NCBI RefSeq assembly: GCF_014204795.1
Contig: NZ_JACHMB010000001.1
Span: 5,592,501 to 5,656,500 of the forward strand
DNA length: 64,000 bases
Direction: 5' to 3'
From: Nonomuraea jabiensis
GTDB taxonomy: Bacteria; Actinomycetota; Actinomycetes; Streptosporangiales; Streptosporangiaceae
Below are positions 48,424-56,789 of this stretch, one piece after another. A model generated the notes under the pieces. It worked only from the letters and a program-made list of their open reading frames with translations. It searched no databases and was not told the origin of the DNA. Position 1 is the first letter of the stretch. The number at the start of each line of letters is the position of its first letter. The translations under genes and the position numbers were made by a program.

Positions 48424-48722
48424 GGGATGGGCCTGTGTACGGTGACCAGCTTCGTGCCGTCGGGGAACGTCGCCTCGATCTGCACGCTCTCCAGCATCTC
48501 CGGCACGCCCTCCATGACGTCGGCCCGGCCGAGCACCGACCGTCCGGCCTCCATCAGGTCGGCCACGGAGCGCCCGTCCCTGGCCCCCTCCATGAGGAAC
48601 GACGCGATGATGGCGGTAGCCTCGGGGTGGTTCAGGCGCAGGCCCCTGGCCTGCCGCTCGCGCGCCACCCCGGCGGCGACGTGGATGAGCAGCCGTTCTT
48701 GCTCGTGTGAGGTAAGCCGCAT
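48420..48722 (-). CDS. ureA: Urease gamma subunit
   Basis: Smallest urease subunit, 100 residues: MRLTSHEQERLLIHVAAGVARERQARGLRLNHPEATAIIASFLMEGARDGRSVADLMEAG is a full match to the family pattern. It is the first gene of the operon. The promoter must lie in the 200-bp AT-richer gap shared with the divergent urtA. Confidence 0.95.
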   Translation of the reverse strand: MRLTSHEQERLLIHVAAGVARERQARGLRLNHPEATAIIASFLMEGARDGRSVADLMEAGRSVLGRADVMEGVPEMLESVQIEATFPDGTKLVTVHRPIP

Positions 48723-48833
48723 GGCCGGACCATAGGAACCGGCGGTTTCGTGGCTGTTGCCGGGGCATGTCGTGTTGGTTTCGCGCTGTGAGTGAACCCC
48801 CTTATTTCGGATTTTGTGCATTTGTGAATTTTT

Positions 48834-48843
48834 GGCAATTGCC
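48834..48843. promoter_or_regulatory. Palindrome in the urease/urea-transporter divergent promoter
   Basis: GGCAATTGCC is a perfect 10-bp palindrome in the middle of the only AT-rich stretch (about 48800-48860) between ureA and urtA. It could be a shared operator for a nitrogen regulator. It does not match the GlnR box pattern (GTnAC-N6-GAAAC) that I would expect, so the regulator is unknown. Confidence 0.4.
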
Positions 48844-48923
48844 TCTTAACATACGGGATCTTCTCGAGAAATGTCCTGGAGTCACCTTTCTGGCAGTACC
48901 GGTCGGCGAGGAAAGGAACGGCT

Positions 48924-50132
48924 GTGCGCATCTCCCGTCCGATTGTCACCGCGACCCTGGTGTTAGCCCTCGCGGCCTGCGGTGCCGACGCCAAGCCCGC
49001 CGCCGACTCCAAAGAGATCAAGGTGGGCCTCCTCCACTCGCTCAGCGGCACGATGGCGATCAGCGAGGTCACCGTCCGCGACGCCGAACTGCTGGCCATC
49101 GAAGAGATCAACAAGGCCGGCGGCGTGCTCGGCAAGCAGCTCGTCCCCGTCGTGGAGGACGGCGCCTCCGACTGGCCCACGTTCGCGGAGAAGGCCACCA
49201 AGCTGATCAGGCAGGACAAGGTCGCCACCGTCTTCGGCGGCTGGACCTCGGCCAGCAGAAAGGCGATGCTGCCGGTCTTCGAGCGCTACAAGGCCCTGCT
49301 CTGGTATCCGGTGCAGTACGAGGGGCTGGAGAGCTCGCCGTACATCTTCTACACGGGCGCCACCACCAACCAGCAGATCATCCCCGGCCTCGACTACCTG
49401 AAGGAGCAGGGCAAGAAGAAGCTGTTCCTGGTGGGCAGCGACTACGTCTTCCCGCGGACCGCGAACAAGATCATCAAGGCGTACGCGGCGGCGAACGGGA
49501 TGGAGATCCTCGGCGAGGAGTACACGCCGCTCGGCCACACCGAATACTCCACGCTGGTCAACAAGGTCCTGCAGGCCAAGCCGGACGCCGTCTTCAACAC
49601 CCTGAACGGCGACAGCAACGTGGCCTTCTTCAAGCAGCTCAAGAGCGCGGGCTCGTCCGCCGACAGCCTGCCGGTGCTGTCGGTGAGCATCGCCGAGGAG
49701 GAGGTCACCGGCATCGGCGTGGACAACATCGCAGGCCAGCCGGTCGCCTGGAACTACTACCAGACCACCGACACCCCGGCCAACGACGCGTTCGTCAAGG
49801 CGTACAAGGCCAAGTACGGGCAGAACAAGGTCACCTCCGACCCCATGGAAGCCGGCTACAACGCGGTCTACCTCTGGGCCGAGGCGGTCAAGAAGGCGGG
49901 CAGCACCGAGGTCGAGGCGGTAAAGAAGGCCGCGCCCGGCATCTCGCTCGAACGCCCCGAGGGCCTGGTCACCATCGACGGCGAGAACCAGCACATGTAC
50001 AAGACCGCCCGCATCGGCATCATCCAGCCCGACGGCCTGATCAAGCAGGTGTGGGACTCTGGCAAGCCGATCAAGCCGGACCCGTACCTCAAGGGCTACT
50101 CCTGGGCCTCCGGCCTGGCGGCGGGACAGTGA
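48924..50132 (+). CDS. urtA: Urea ABC transporter substrate-binding protein
   Basis: Lipid-anchored binding protein of 402 residues. The signal peptide MRISRPIVTATLVLALAAC ends in a lipobox (LAAC). The mature part matches the UrtA/amide-binding family: IKVGLLHSLSGTMAISEVTVRDAELLAIEEINKAGGVLG, FGGWTSASRKAMLPVFERYKALLWYPVQYEGLESSPYIFYTGATTNQQIIP. It captures urea outside the cell. The start GTG follows GGAAAGGA. The stop overlaps urtB (TGATG). Confidence 0.95.
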   Translation: MRISRPIVTATLVLALAACGADAKPAADSKEIKVGLLHSLSGTMAISEVTVRDAELLAIEEINKAGGVLGKQLVPVVEDGASDWPTFAEKATKLIRQDKVATVFGGWTSASRKAMLPVFERYKALLWYPVQYEGLESSPYIFYTGATTNQQIIPGLDYLKEQGKKKLFLVGSDYVFPRTANKIIKAYAAANGMEILGEEYTPLGHTEYSTLVNKVLQAKPDAVFNTLNGDSNVAFFKQLKSAGSSADSLPVLSVSIAEEEVTGIGVDNIAGQPVAWNYYQTTDTPANDAFVKAYKAKYGQNKVTSDPMEAGYNAVYLWAEAVKKAGSTEVEAVKKAAPGISLERPEGLVTIDGENQHMYKTARIGIIQPDGLIKQVWDSGKPIKPDPYLKGYSWASGLAAGQ

Positions 50133-50980
50133 TGCCGGCCTTCCTCAACCAGCTCCCCATCGGGCTGTCCATCGGGGCGGTGCTGCTGCTCATCGCGCTC
50201 GGGCTGACGTTCACGTTCGGGCAGATGGGCGTGATCAACATGGCGCACGGCGAGTTCATCATGGCGGGTGCCTACACCGCGTTCCTGCTGCAGGACCTGG
50301 TGCTCGCGCTGCCCGCGGCGTTCCTGGTGGCGGGGCTCATGGGGCTGATCCTGGAGCGGGCCGCCATCAGGCACTTCTACGGCCGCCCGCTGGACACGCT
50401 GCTGCTCACCTGGGGTGTCAGCCTGGTGCTGCAGCAGCTCGCCCGCGACCTGTTCGGCGCGCCGAACGTGCAGGTGCCCGCCCCCTCCTGGCTCGCGGGC
50501 GGGATCGGCATCCTGCCCTACAACCGCCTGTTCATCATGGGGCTCGCGATCGCCGGCGTGGTGGCGGTCTGGCTGTACCTCAACCGCACCGGGCTCGGCC
50601 GCCGGACCCAGGCCGTCGTGCAGAACCGGCAGCTCGCCGCGACCAGCGGCATCGACACCGGCCGGGTGGACATGCTGACGTTCTTCATCGGGTCCGGGCT
50701 GGCGGGCGTGGCCGGGGTGGCGCTGACGCTGATCGGGCCCGTCGGGCCGGCGCTCGGCACGTACTACATCGTGGACGCGTTCCTCGTCGTCGTGGCGGGC
50801 GGGCTCGGGCAGCTGCGCGGCGCCGTGCTGGCCGCGATCGGGCTGGGGCTGCTGAACTCCTACGCCGAGTTCTGGTCGGACGCCTCGCTGGCGAAGGTCA
50901 TCGTGTTCGCCGTGATCATCGCGTTCCTGCAGGTACGCCCGCAGGGCATGTTCGTGCTGCGGTCGAGGGTGCTCACATGA
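50132..50980 (+). CDS. urtB: Urea ABC transporter permease UrtB
   Basis: Membrane permease of 282 residues of the LivH type, with about eight helices. The conserved segment TFGQMGVINMAHGEFIMAGAYTAFL and the loop GRRTQAVVQNRQLAATSGIDTGRVDMLTFFIGSGLAG are characteristic of UrtB. The ATG at 50132 overlaps the urtA stop. The long open frame that starts upstream reads urtA out of frame. It pairs with UrtC. Confidence 0.95.
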   Translation: MPAFLNQLPIGLSIGAVLLLIALGLTFTFGQMGVINMAHGEFIMAGAYTAFLLQDLVLALPAAFLVAGLMGLILERAAIRHFYGRPLDTLLLTWGVSLVLQQLARDLFGAPNVQVPAPSWLAGGIGILPYNRLFIMGLAIAGVVAVWLYLNRTGLGRRTQAVVQNRQLAATSGIDTGRVDMLTFFIGSGLAGVAGVALTLIGPVGPALGTYYIVDAFLVVVAGGLGQLRGAVLAAIGLGLLNSYAEFWSDASLAKVIVFAVIIAFLQVRPQGMFVLRSRVLT

Positions 50981-52008
50981 TCAAGAGAAATCTGCCCTTC
51001 GCGACCGTGTTCGCGACCGTGGCCGTGATCGCCCTGGTGGCGGCCCCGCTGCTGCTGGAGCCGTTCCGGCTGGGGCTGCTGGCGAAATACCTCTGCTACG
51101 CGATCGTCGCGCTCGGGATCGGGCTGGCCTGGGGGCAGGGCGGCATGCTCACCCTCGGCCAGGGCGTCTTCTTCGGGCTCGGCGGCTACGCCATGGCGAT
51201 GTACCTCAAGCTCACCGAGGCCGGCGGCGGGCTGCCCGACTTCATGGTGTGGAGCGGGGTGGAGCGGCTGCCCGCGCTGTGGGCGCCGTTCGCCAACCCG
51301 ATCTTCGCCCTCGCCATGGCCGTGCTCGGGCCCGTGGCGATCGCGCTGCTGCTGGGCGCGCTGGTGTTCCGGCAGCGGGTACGGGGCGCGTACTTCGCCA
51401 TCCTCACCCAGGCACTGGCCGCCGCCCTGGTCATACTGCTCGTCGGCCAGCAGGGCCTGACCGGCGGCACCAACGGCATGACGAACTTCTTCGAGCTGTT
51501 CGGCCAGGACCTGGCCGAGGACTCCACGCAGCGGACGCTCTACCTCGTGGTGGCGGTCGTCCTCGGGCTCCTCTACCTCGCCACCCGCCAGCTCGTGAAC
51601 AGCCGCTACGGCCGGCTCCTCGTCGCGGTCAGGGACGGCGAGGACCGGGTGCGCTTCCTCGGCTACGACCCGGCGCTGGTCAAGACCGTCACCTTCGCCG
51701 CCTCGGCGGGCATGGCGGGGCTGGCGGGCGCGCTGTTCGTGCCGGTGGTCGGCATCATCTCGCCCGCGCTGCTCGGCGTCGTGCCCTCGCTGGAGCTGGT
51801 CGTCGCGGTGGCGGTCGGCGGGCGGCACGCGCTGGCCGGCGCCGTGCTCGGCGCGGTCGTCATGGGCTACGCCAAGACGGCGTTCAGCGAGCAGTTCGCC
51901 GACGGCTGGCTCTACCTGCAGGGCGCGCTGTTCATCCTGGTCATGACGCTCGCCCCGAAGGGCATCGTGGGCGTGCTGGGGAGGTGGCGGCGTGCTCGAA
52001 CTACGTGA
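50977..52008 (+). CDS. urtC: Urea ABC transporter permease UrtC
   Basis: Second permease, 343 residues, LivM type. It has GLAWGQGGMLTLGQGVFFGLGGYAMAMYLKL and RQRVRGAYFAILTQALAAALVILLVGQQGLTGGTNGMTNF, with VAVRDGEDRVRFLGYDPALVKTVTFAASAGMAGLAGALF near the end. It overlaps urtB by four bases (ATGA) and urtD by 17. Confidence 0.95.
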   Translation: MIKRNLPFATVFATVAVIALVAAPLLLEPFRLGLLAKYLCYAIVALGIGLAWGQGGMLTLGQGVFFGLGGYAMAMYLKLTEAGGGLPDFMVWSGVERLPALWAPFANPIFALAMAVLGPVAIALLLGALVFRQRVRGAYFAILTQALAAALVILLVGQQGLTGGTNGMTNFFELFGQDLAEDSTQRTLYLVVAVVLGLLYLATRQLVNSRYGRLLVAVRDGEDRVRFLGYDPALVKTVTFAASAGMAGLAGALFVPVVGIISPALLGVVPSLELVVAVAVGGRHALAGAVLGAVVMGYAKTAFSEQFADGWLYLQGALFILVMTLAPKGIVGVLGRWRRARTT

Positions 52009-52741
52009 CGTCCAGGTCGTGTTCGACGGCTTCCGGGCGCTCGACGGCGTGGACCTGACCGTGCCCGAGGGCGAGCTGCGCTTCCTGATCGGGCCCAACG
52101 GCGCGGGCAAGACCACGCTGATCGACGTGATCACCGGCCTCACCAGGCCGGCGGCGGGCAGCGTGCGGTTCGGCGAGCACGACCTGGTCGGCAGGAAGGA
52201 GCACCAGATCGTCCGCCTGGGCGTCGGCCGCACGTTCCAGACGTCGGTCGTGTTCGAGGAGCTGACCGTGGTCGAGAACCTCGACCTCGCGGCCAGCTTC
52301 CGCCAGCCGCTCTGGTCGCTGGCCAGGCGGCGCAAGGGCGTGTCCGAGGCCGTCGCGGAGGCGCTGGCCAGGACCGGACTCGAAGATCTCGCCGAACGTT
52401 CGGCCGGCGTTCTCTCGCACGGCCAGCGCCAGTGGCTGGAGATCGGCATGCTGCTGGCGCAGCGCCCCCGGCTGCTGCTCCTGGACGAGCCGGTGGCGGG
52501 CATGTCCAGCGACGAACGGGAGCGCACGGGGGAGCTGCTCACCCGGATCGCCGACGACCACACGGTGATCGTGGTGGAGCACGACATGGAGTTCCTGCGG
52601 CGGCACGCCTCGACGGTGACCGTGCTGCACGAGGGCAGGGTGCTCGTGGAGGGGTCGGTCGACGAGGTCAGCGCCGACCCCCGCGTCCAGGAGGTCTACC
52701 TGGGAAGGAGAGCCAGCGATGCTGTCGGTGACCGGCCTTGA
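51992..52741 (+). CDS. urtD: Urea ABC transporter ATP-binding protein UrtD
   Basis: ATPase of 249 residues, LivG type. Walker A GPNGAGKTTLIDVITGL, the UrtD-like VGRTFQTSVVFEELTVVENLDLA, a signature variant LSHGQRQWLEIGMLLA, Walker B LLLLDEPVAGMSSDE and VEHDMEFLRRHA are present. The GTG at 51992 lies inside the urtC 3' end, and its own 3' end overlaps urtE by 23 bases. Confidence 0.95.
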   Translation: MLELRDVQVVFDGFRALDGVDLTVPEGELRFLIGPNGAGKTTLIDVITGLTRPAAGSVRFGEHDLVGRKEHQIVRLGVGRTFQTSVVFEELTVVENLDLAASFRQPLWSLARRRKGVSEAVAEALARTGLEDLAERSAGVLSHGQRQWLEIGMLLAQRPRLLLLDEPVAGMSSDERERTGELLTRIADDHTVIVVEHDMEFLRRHASTVTVLHEGRVLVEGSVDEVSADPRVQEVYLGRRASDAVGDRP

Positions 52742-53408
52742 GTCGGGGTACGGGAGGGCACGCGTACTGTTCGGGGTCTCGCTGGAGATCGGGCCGGGAC
52801 AGCTCGTGTGCGTCATGGGGCGCAACGGCGTCGGCAAGACCACGTTGCTCAACACCGTCATGGGCGTGCTCCCGGCGACGGCCGGCACGGTCACGTTCGA
52901 CGGCCGCGACGTCACCAGGCTGAAACCGCACGAGCGGGTCAGGCTCGGCATGGGGTACGTCCCCCAGGGCCACCAGTGCTTCCCCCAGCTCTCGGTCCTG
53001 GGCAACCTGCTGGTCACCATGGAGGCCGCCAAGGTGACCAGGGAGGCCATCGACGAGGCCCTGGACGTGTTCCCCGCGCTCAAGCCGCTGCTCAAACGGA
53101 GCGCCGGCCACCTGTCGGGCGGCCAGCAGCAGCAGCTCGCCATGGCCCGAGCCCTGGTCACCAGGCCCAGGATGCTCATCCTCGACGAGCCGACCGAGGG
53201 CATCCAGCCGTCGATCATCCTGGAGATCGAGGCGGCGATCGAGCGGCTGCACGCCTCCGGGCTGGCCGTGCTGCTCGTGGAGCAGTACCTGGACATCGCG
53301 CTGCGGCTGGCCGACACGTTCGTCATCCTCGACGGCGGGCACGTCGTGCGCACCGGAGCCGCCGAGGAGCTGCACCGGGAGGACGTCCGCCGCCTGCTCG
53401 CGGTCTAA
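52719..53408 (+). CDS. urtE: Urea ABC transporter ATP-binding protein UrtE
   Basis: ATPase of 229 residues, LivF type. Walker A GRNGVGKTTLLNTVMGVLP, GMGYVPQGHQCFPQLSVLGNLLV, signature LSGGQQQQLAMARAL, Walker B MLILDEPTEGIQPSI and VEQYLDIALRLAD are intact. It completes the urtABCDE operon that imports urea for the adjacent urease. Its last bases overlap the stop of the convergent SARP gene. Confidence 0.95.
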   Translation: MLSVTGLESGYGRARVLFGVSLEIGPGQLVCVMGRNGVGKTTLLNTVMGVLPATAGTVTFDGRDVTRLKPHERVRLGMGYVPQGHQCFPQLSVLGNLLVTMEAAKVTREAIDEALDVFPALKPLLKRSAGHLSGGQQQQLAMARALVTRPRMLILDEPTEGIQPSIILEIEAAIERLHASGLAVLLVEQYLDIALRLADTFVILDGGHVVRTGAAEELHREDVRRLLAV

Positions 53409-55975
53409 CCCTGGGCCAGCACGGCGCGGGCGTTGGCGGCGCCCTGGCGGTCGCCGGTCTCCTCGAACACCTCCAGCGCCGCCCCGGCCAGCTCCCGCGC
53501 CCGCCCCGCCGCGCCCTCGGCCCGGTTCACCCTGGCCAGGGCCAGCAGGGCGTGCGCGTCCAGCAGCCGGTCGCCGAGGCGTACGGCGATGCTCCTCGCC
53601 TGCTCGGCGGCGGCCCTGGCGTCCGCCTTGGCGGCCCGCGCCAGGTGCGTCGCGGACAGGTCGAGCAGCGTGTCGGCCTGCCGGTGCCGGTCGCCCAGCT
53701 CCTCCAGGTGCTCGACGGCGGCCCGCAGGTGCTCGGCGGCCTCGTCGAGCCGCCCCGCGCGGCGCAGCACGACGCCGAGCACGTGCTCGGCGTCGGCGGC
53801 GTCCCGCTGGTTGTCGGCGCCCTCCAGGCAGGTGCGCAGGGCCCGCTCGGCGTCCTCCAGGCGTGCCTGCCCCAGGTGGACGCGGCCGAGCCGGCGCCTG
53901 GTGTGGTTCACCTCGCGGGTGCGGCCCTGCCGCAGGAACATGCCCAGCGCCAGCCGCAGCCGTTCGTGCGCGCGCTCCCACTCCCGCTCGGCCAGGTGCA
54001 GGTCGCCCTGGTCCAGCAGGATCAGCGCCTCGCCCCGGTCGTCGCCCGACCGCCGCGCCGACTCCAGCGCCAGCGCGGCCACCGCCCGCCAGTCGTCCAG
54101 GAACCGGTGGCGCTCCAGGTAAGGAGCCAGCAGGTGCGCCAGCCGCCAGCACCCGTCGTCGAGCCCCGCCGCGTGCAGGTCGGCGACCAGGCTCACCAGG
54201 AACGCCCGCTCGGCCGCCAGCCACTCGACCGACTCCCTGATGTCCCTGGTGGCCACGGCCGTGGCCGGATCGCCCGACACCAGCGAGAACCGCGAGGCCC
54301 GCACCCTGGCCAGCACCACCTCCGACAGCCGCCCCAGCACGCCCGGCACGGGCTGCTCGCGGGCGAAGAGCCTGGTCAGGTCGTGCAGCCGGTAGCGGAC
54401 CTGGCCCGCCACGTCCACGCCGTGCGTCTCCAGCAGGCCCGCGTCCACCAGCGCCTCGGCCTGCCCGCCGAGCTGCTCGGTCACCCAGTCGGCGAAGTCG
54501 GGGGCCGACAGCGCGCCGAGCCCGCGCAGCGTCAGCCGGGCGGCCTCGGGCAGCCCGTCGAAGCCGATCGCGAACACGCTGCGCACCGCCTGGTCGCCCG
54601 CGTGCAGCCGGTCGAGCCGCCCGTGCTCGTCCTCCAGCAGGCCCACCAGGTAATCGACGGTCCACTCCGGCCGGGCGGCCAGCCGGGAGCCGGCGATGCG
54701 CAGCGCGATCGGCAGGCCGCCGCAGAAGCGGGCCAGCCGGGTCATGGCCTCGTCGGCCGGCCGGCCCGAGCTGCTCACCAGCAGGTCGATCGCCTCGCCG
54801 GCGCCGAGCACGCCCACCGACAGCCGCCGCGCGCCCGTCAGGCCGCCGAGCGAGGACCGGCTGGTCACGATCGTCGGACACGAGGTCAGCAGCGGCCGCA
54901 CCTGAGCCTCGCCCGAGGCGTTGTCGAGCAGCACCAGCAGCCTGCGGTTGGCCGTGTAGGTGCGGAACAGCCTCTCCCGCTGCTCCGGCGAGGCCGGGAT
55001 CGCCTGGGCCGGGCAGCCCAGCCAGCGCAGGAAGTCCTCCAGCACGGCCGACGGCGCGGTCGTCTCGCGCAGGTCGGCGTACAGGATGCCGTCGGGGAAG
55101 CTCTCCCGCTCCCGCCAGGCGGCGTGCACGGCCAGCGCCGACTTGCCCACGCCCGCCTGCCCGTGCACCACGACGTGGCCGCCCACCACCGCGTCGAGCA
55201 GCTCGCCCCGGCCGGTGAAGCCGGTCACGTCGGGCGGCAGCAGCACCGGCGGGCCCGCCGAGACGTGCAGCGACACGTCATCGTAGAGCATGCGGTGATA
55301 GAGCAGCTGCAGCTCGGAGTCGGGCTCGATCGCGTGCCCGCCGTCGAGCTGGTCACGCAGCACCGCGTACGCGGCCAGCGCGTCCACCCGGCGGCCGCTG
55401 CGGTAGAGGGCCAGCATGTACTGGCCGCGGAAGCGCTGCCACGTCGGATGCTGCCTGGTCAGCCGGCGCAGCTCGGCGAGCAGCTCGCGGTGCCTGCCGG
55501 CGTCCAGGTCGGCCTGCACCCGGCGCTCCAGCGCCAGTAACCGCAGCTCCTCCAGCTCCTCGCGCAGCCGGCGCGTCTCGACCCACCGCTCGCCCTCGGG
55601 ATCGACGTCCTCCAGGACCTCGCCCCGCCACAGGCTCAGCGCCTCCTCGTAGGCCCCCTTGTCCACCAGCAGCCGGAACCGGTCGACGTCGAGCTGCCCG
55701 TCGCCCAGCGCCAGCACGTACGAGCCCGCCACCGTCGTGATCACGTCTTTCCCGACGAGCTGGCGGAGCTGGCCGACGTAGCCGCGCACCAGCGAGTCGG
55801 AGCGCTCGCCGCCCTCGCGCGGCCACAGCAGCCTGCGCAGCCGCTCGACCTTGAGCGGGCGCCCGGCGTTGAGCAGGAACATCGCCAGCAGGTCGCGGTG
55901 TTTCGGCACGGTGGGGGTGCGGTCCTGTCCGTCGCCGTCGAGCACCTCGAGCGGCCCCATGATGCGAAATTCCAC
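53405..55975 (-). CDS. SARP-family regulator with NB-ARC and TPR domains
   Basis: Regulator of 856 residues (AfsR/DnrI/RedD style). An OmpR-type DNA-binding domain (residues 1-90, MEFRIMGPLEVLDGDG to GYVGQLRQLVGKDVITTVAGSYVLAL) precedes a BTAD helical domain (about 95-240). An NB-ARC ATPase domain follows, with P-loop VVVHGQAGVGKSALAVHAAW near residue 273 and RRLLVLLDNASG, then tetratricopeptide-like helical repeats to the C-terminus. Such proteins activate secondary-metabolite or metabolic genes. No biosynthetic cluster is in the window, and its targets could include the adjacent urea genes. Its 3' end overlaps urtE. Confidence 0.9.
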   Translation of the reverse strand: MEFRIMGPLEVLDGDGQDRTPTVPKHRDLLAMFLLNAGRPLKVERLRRLLWPREGGERSDSLVRGYVGQLRQLVGKDVITTVAGSYVLALGDGQLDVDRFRLLVDKGAYEEALSLWRGEVLEDVDPEGERWVETRRLREELEELRLLALERRVQADLDAGRHRELLAELRRLTRQHPTWQRFRGQYMLALYRSGRRVDALAAYAVLRDQLDGGHAIEPDSELQLLYHRMLYDDVSLHVSAGPPVLLPPDVTGFTGRGELLDAVVGGHVVVHGQAGVGKSALAVHAAWRERESFPDGILYADLRETTAPSAVLEDFLRWLGCPAQAIPASPEQRERLFRTYTANRRLLVLLDNASGEAQVRPLLTSCPTIVTSRSSLGGLTGARRLSVGVLGAGEAIDLLVSSSGRPADEAMTRLARFCGGLPIALRIAGSRLAARPEWTVDYLVGLLEDEHGRLDRLHAGDQAVRSVFAIGFDGLPEAARLTLRGLGALSAPDFADWVTEQLGGQAEALVDAGLLETHGVDVAGQVRYRLHDLTRLFAREQPVPGVLGRLSEVVLARVRASRFSLVSGDPATAVATRDIRESVEWLAAERAFLVSLVADLHAAGLDDGCWRLAHLLAPYLERHRFLDDWRAVAALALESARRSGDDRGEALILLDQGDLHLAEREWERAHERLRLALGMFLRQGRTREVNHTRRRLGRVHLGQARLEDAERALRTCLEGADNQRDAADAEHVLGVVLRRAGRLDEAAEHLRAAVEHLEELGDRHRQADTLLDLSATHLARAAKADARAAAEQARSIAVRLGDRLLDAHALLALARVNRAEGAAGRARELAGAALEVFEETGDRQGAANARAVLAQG

Positions 55976-56038
55976 GCGACCTTCCTTGGGGGAGGAGACG
56001 TCGATCAGAATGGCACACCTGACGGCTGACCTCTGCCC

Positions 56039-56755
56039 TTAGGCGGTCCAGGCGCGGGCCGACCTGACGATCTCCTCCAGGTGGTCGCTGTGCGCGCCGC
56101 GCCAGTAGACCTGGCCGCACTCGCCGCACCGCCCGTACGCGTCGTAGTTGCGCTCCGTGCCCGCCTCCAGCAGCGACGCGACCTCCTGCTTGGCGACCGG
56201 CCGCAGCTCGCCGTTGCACGCCGTGCAGCGCGTCCACGGGCGCAGCGGCGGGGTGAAGCGTTCGAGCAGGTCGCGGAGCTGGTCGGCGGGGCGGGAGCCG
56301 CGTACGTACGCGCCCAGCCACAGCGCGCGCCGGCGCAGCAGGCCGCGGTCCTGCGTGAGCAGCACCCGGTGCTCCTCGTTGGCCTGCACCACCAGCGAGG
56401 GGTCGTCCATGTCGTTGTGGTAGGCCGCGTCGATGCCGAGCAGCCGCAGCCGCCGCGCCAGCGTGCCAAGGTGCACGTCCAGCAGGAACCGCGGCTCCTC
56501 CGGCAGTGGCTGCGGGCGGGGCACCGGGTGGACCTCCACCACGTCGCCGGCCACGAGCTGGTACGACGGCGGCACCCCGCGGCCGTCGGCGACCATCGGC
56601 CCCACCTCGGTCAGCGGGATGCCGAGCGACTCGACGTGGTGGCCCAGCGTCGAGGTGCCGTCCAGCGTCACCCGCTGCCACTCCTGGCGCCGGCTCACCG
56701 GAAGGAACATCGTCAGCTCTGAGGCGATGAGTAGGCGTGCGTCCCGTTCGCTCAC
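56039..56755 (-). CDS. Mut7-C RNase-domain protein with ubiquitin-like N-terminus and zinc ribbon
   Basis: Product of 238 residues. A ubiquitin/MoaD-like N-terminal domain (LLIASELTMFLPVSRRQEW to YQLVAGDVVEVHPV) is followed by a Mut7-C PIN-like domain (PRFLLDVHLGTLARRLRLLGIDAAYHNDMDDPSLV, then LLTQDRGLLRRRA, with acidic metal ligands). A C-terminal zinc ribbon has CTAC and CGECGQ pairs. The family is thought to be ribonuclease-like; the substrate is unknown. I chose the GTG at 56755; an ATG at 56791 would overlap the start of the divergent gene. Confidence 0.85.
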   Translation of the reverse strand: MSERDARLLIASELTMFLPVSRRQEWQRVTLDGTSTLGHHVESLGIPLTEVGPMVADGRGVPPSYQLVAGDVVEVHPVPRPQPLPEEPRFLLDVHLGTLARRLRLLGIDAAYHNDMDDPSLVVQANEEHRVLLTQDRGLLRRRALWLGAYVRGSRPADQLRDLLERFTPPLRPWTRCTACNGELRPVAKQEVASLLEAGTERNYDAYGRCGECGQVYWRGAHSDHLEEIVRSARAWTA

Positions 56756-56789
56756 ATGTCCATTCTGGTGGACCGGATAACGTAATTTC

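Noticed and set aside
48800..48900. GlnR binding box in the urea divergent promoter
   Set aside because: No GTnAC-N6-GAAAC arrangement could be found on either strand, so I only report the GGCAATTGCC palindrome.
48767..50131. Long plus-strand frame upstream of urtB
   Set aside because: It is urtA read out of frame; only the part from 50132 is UrtB.
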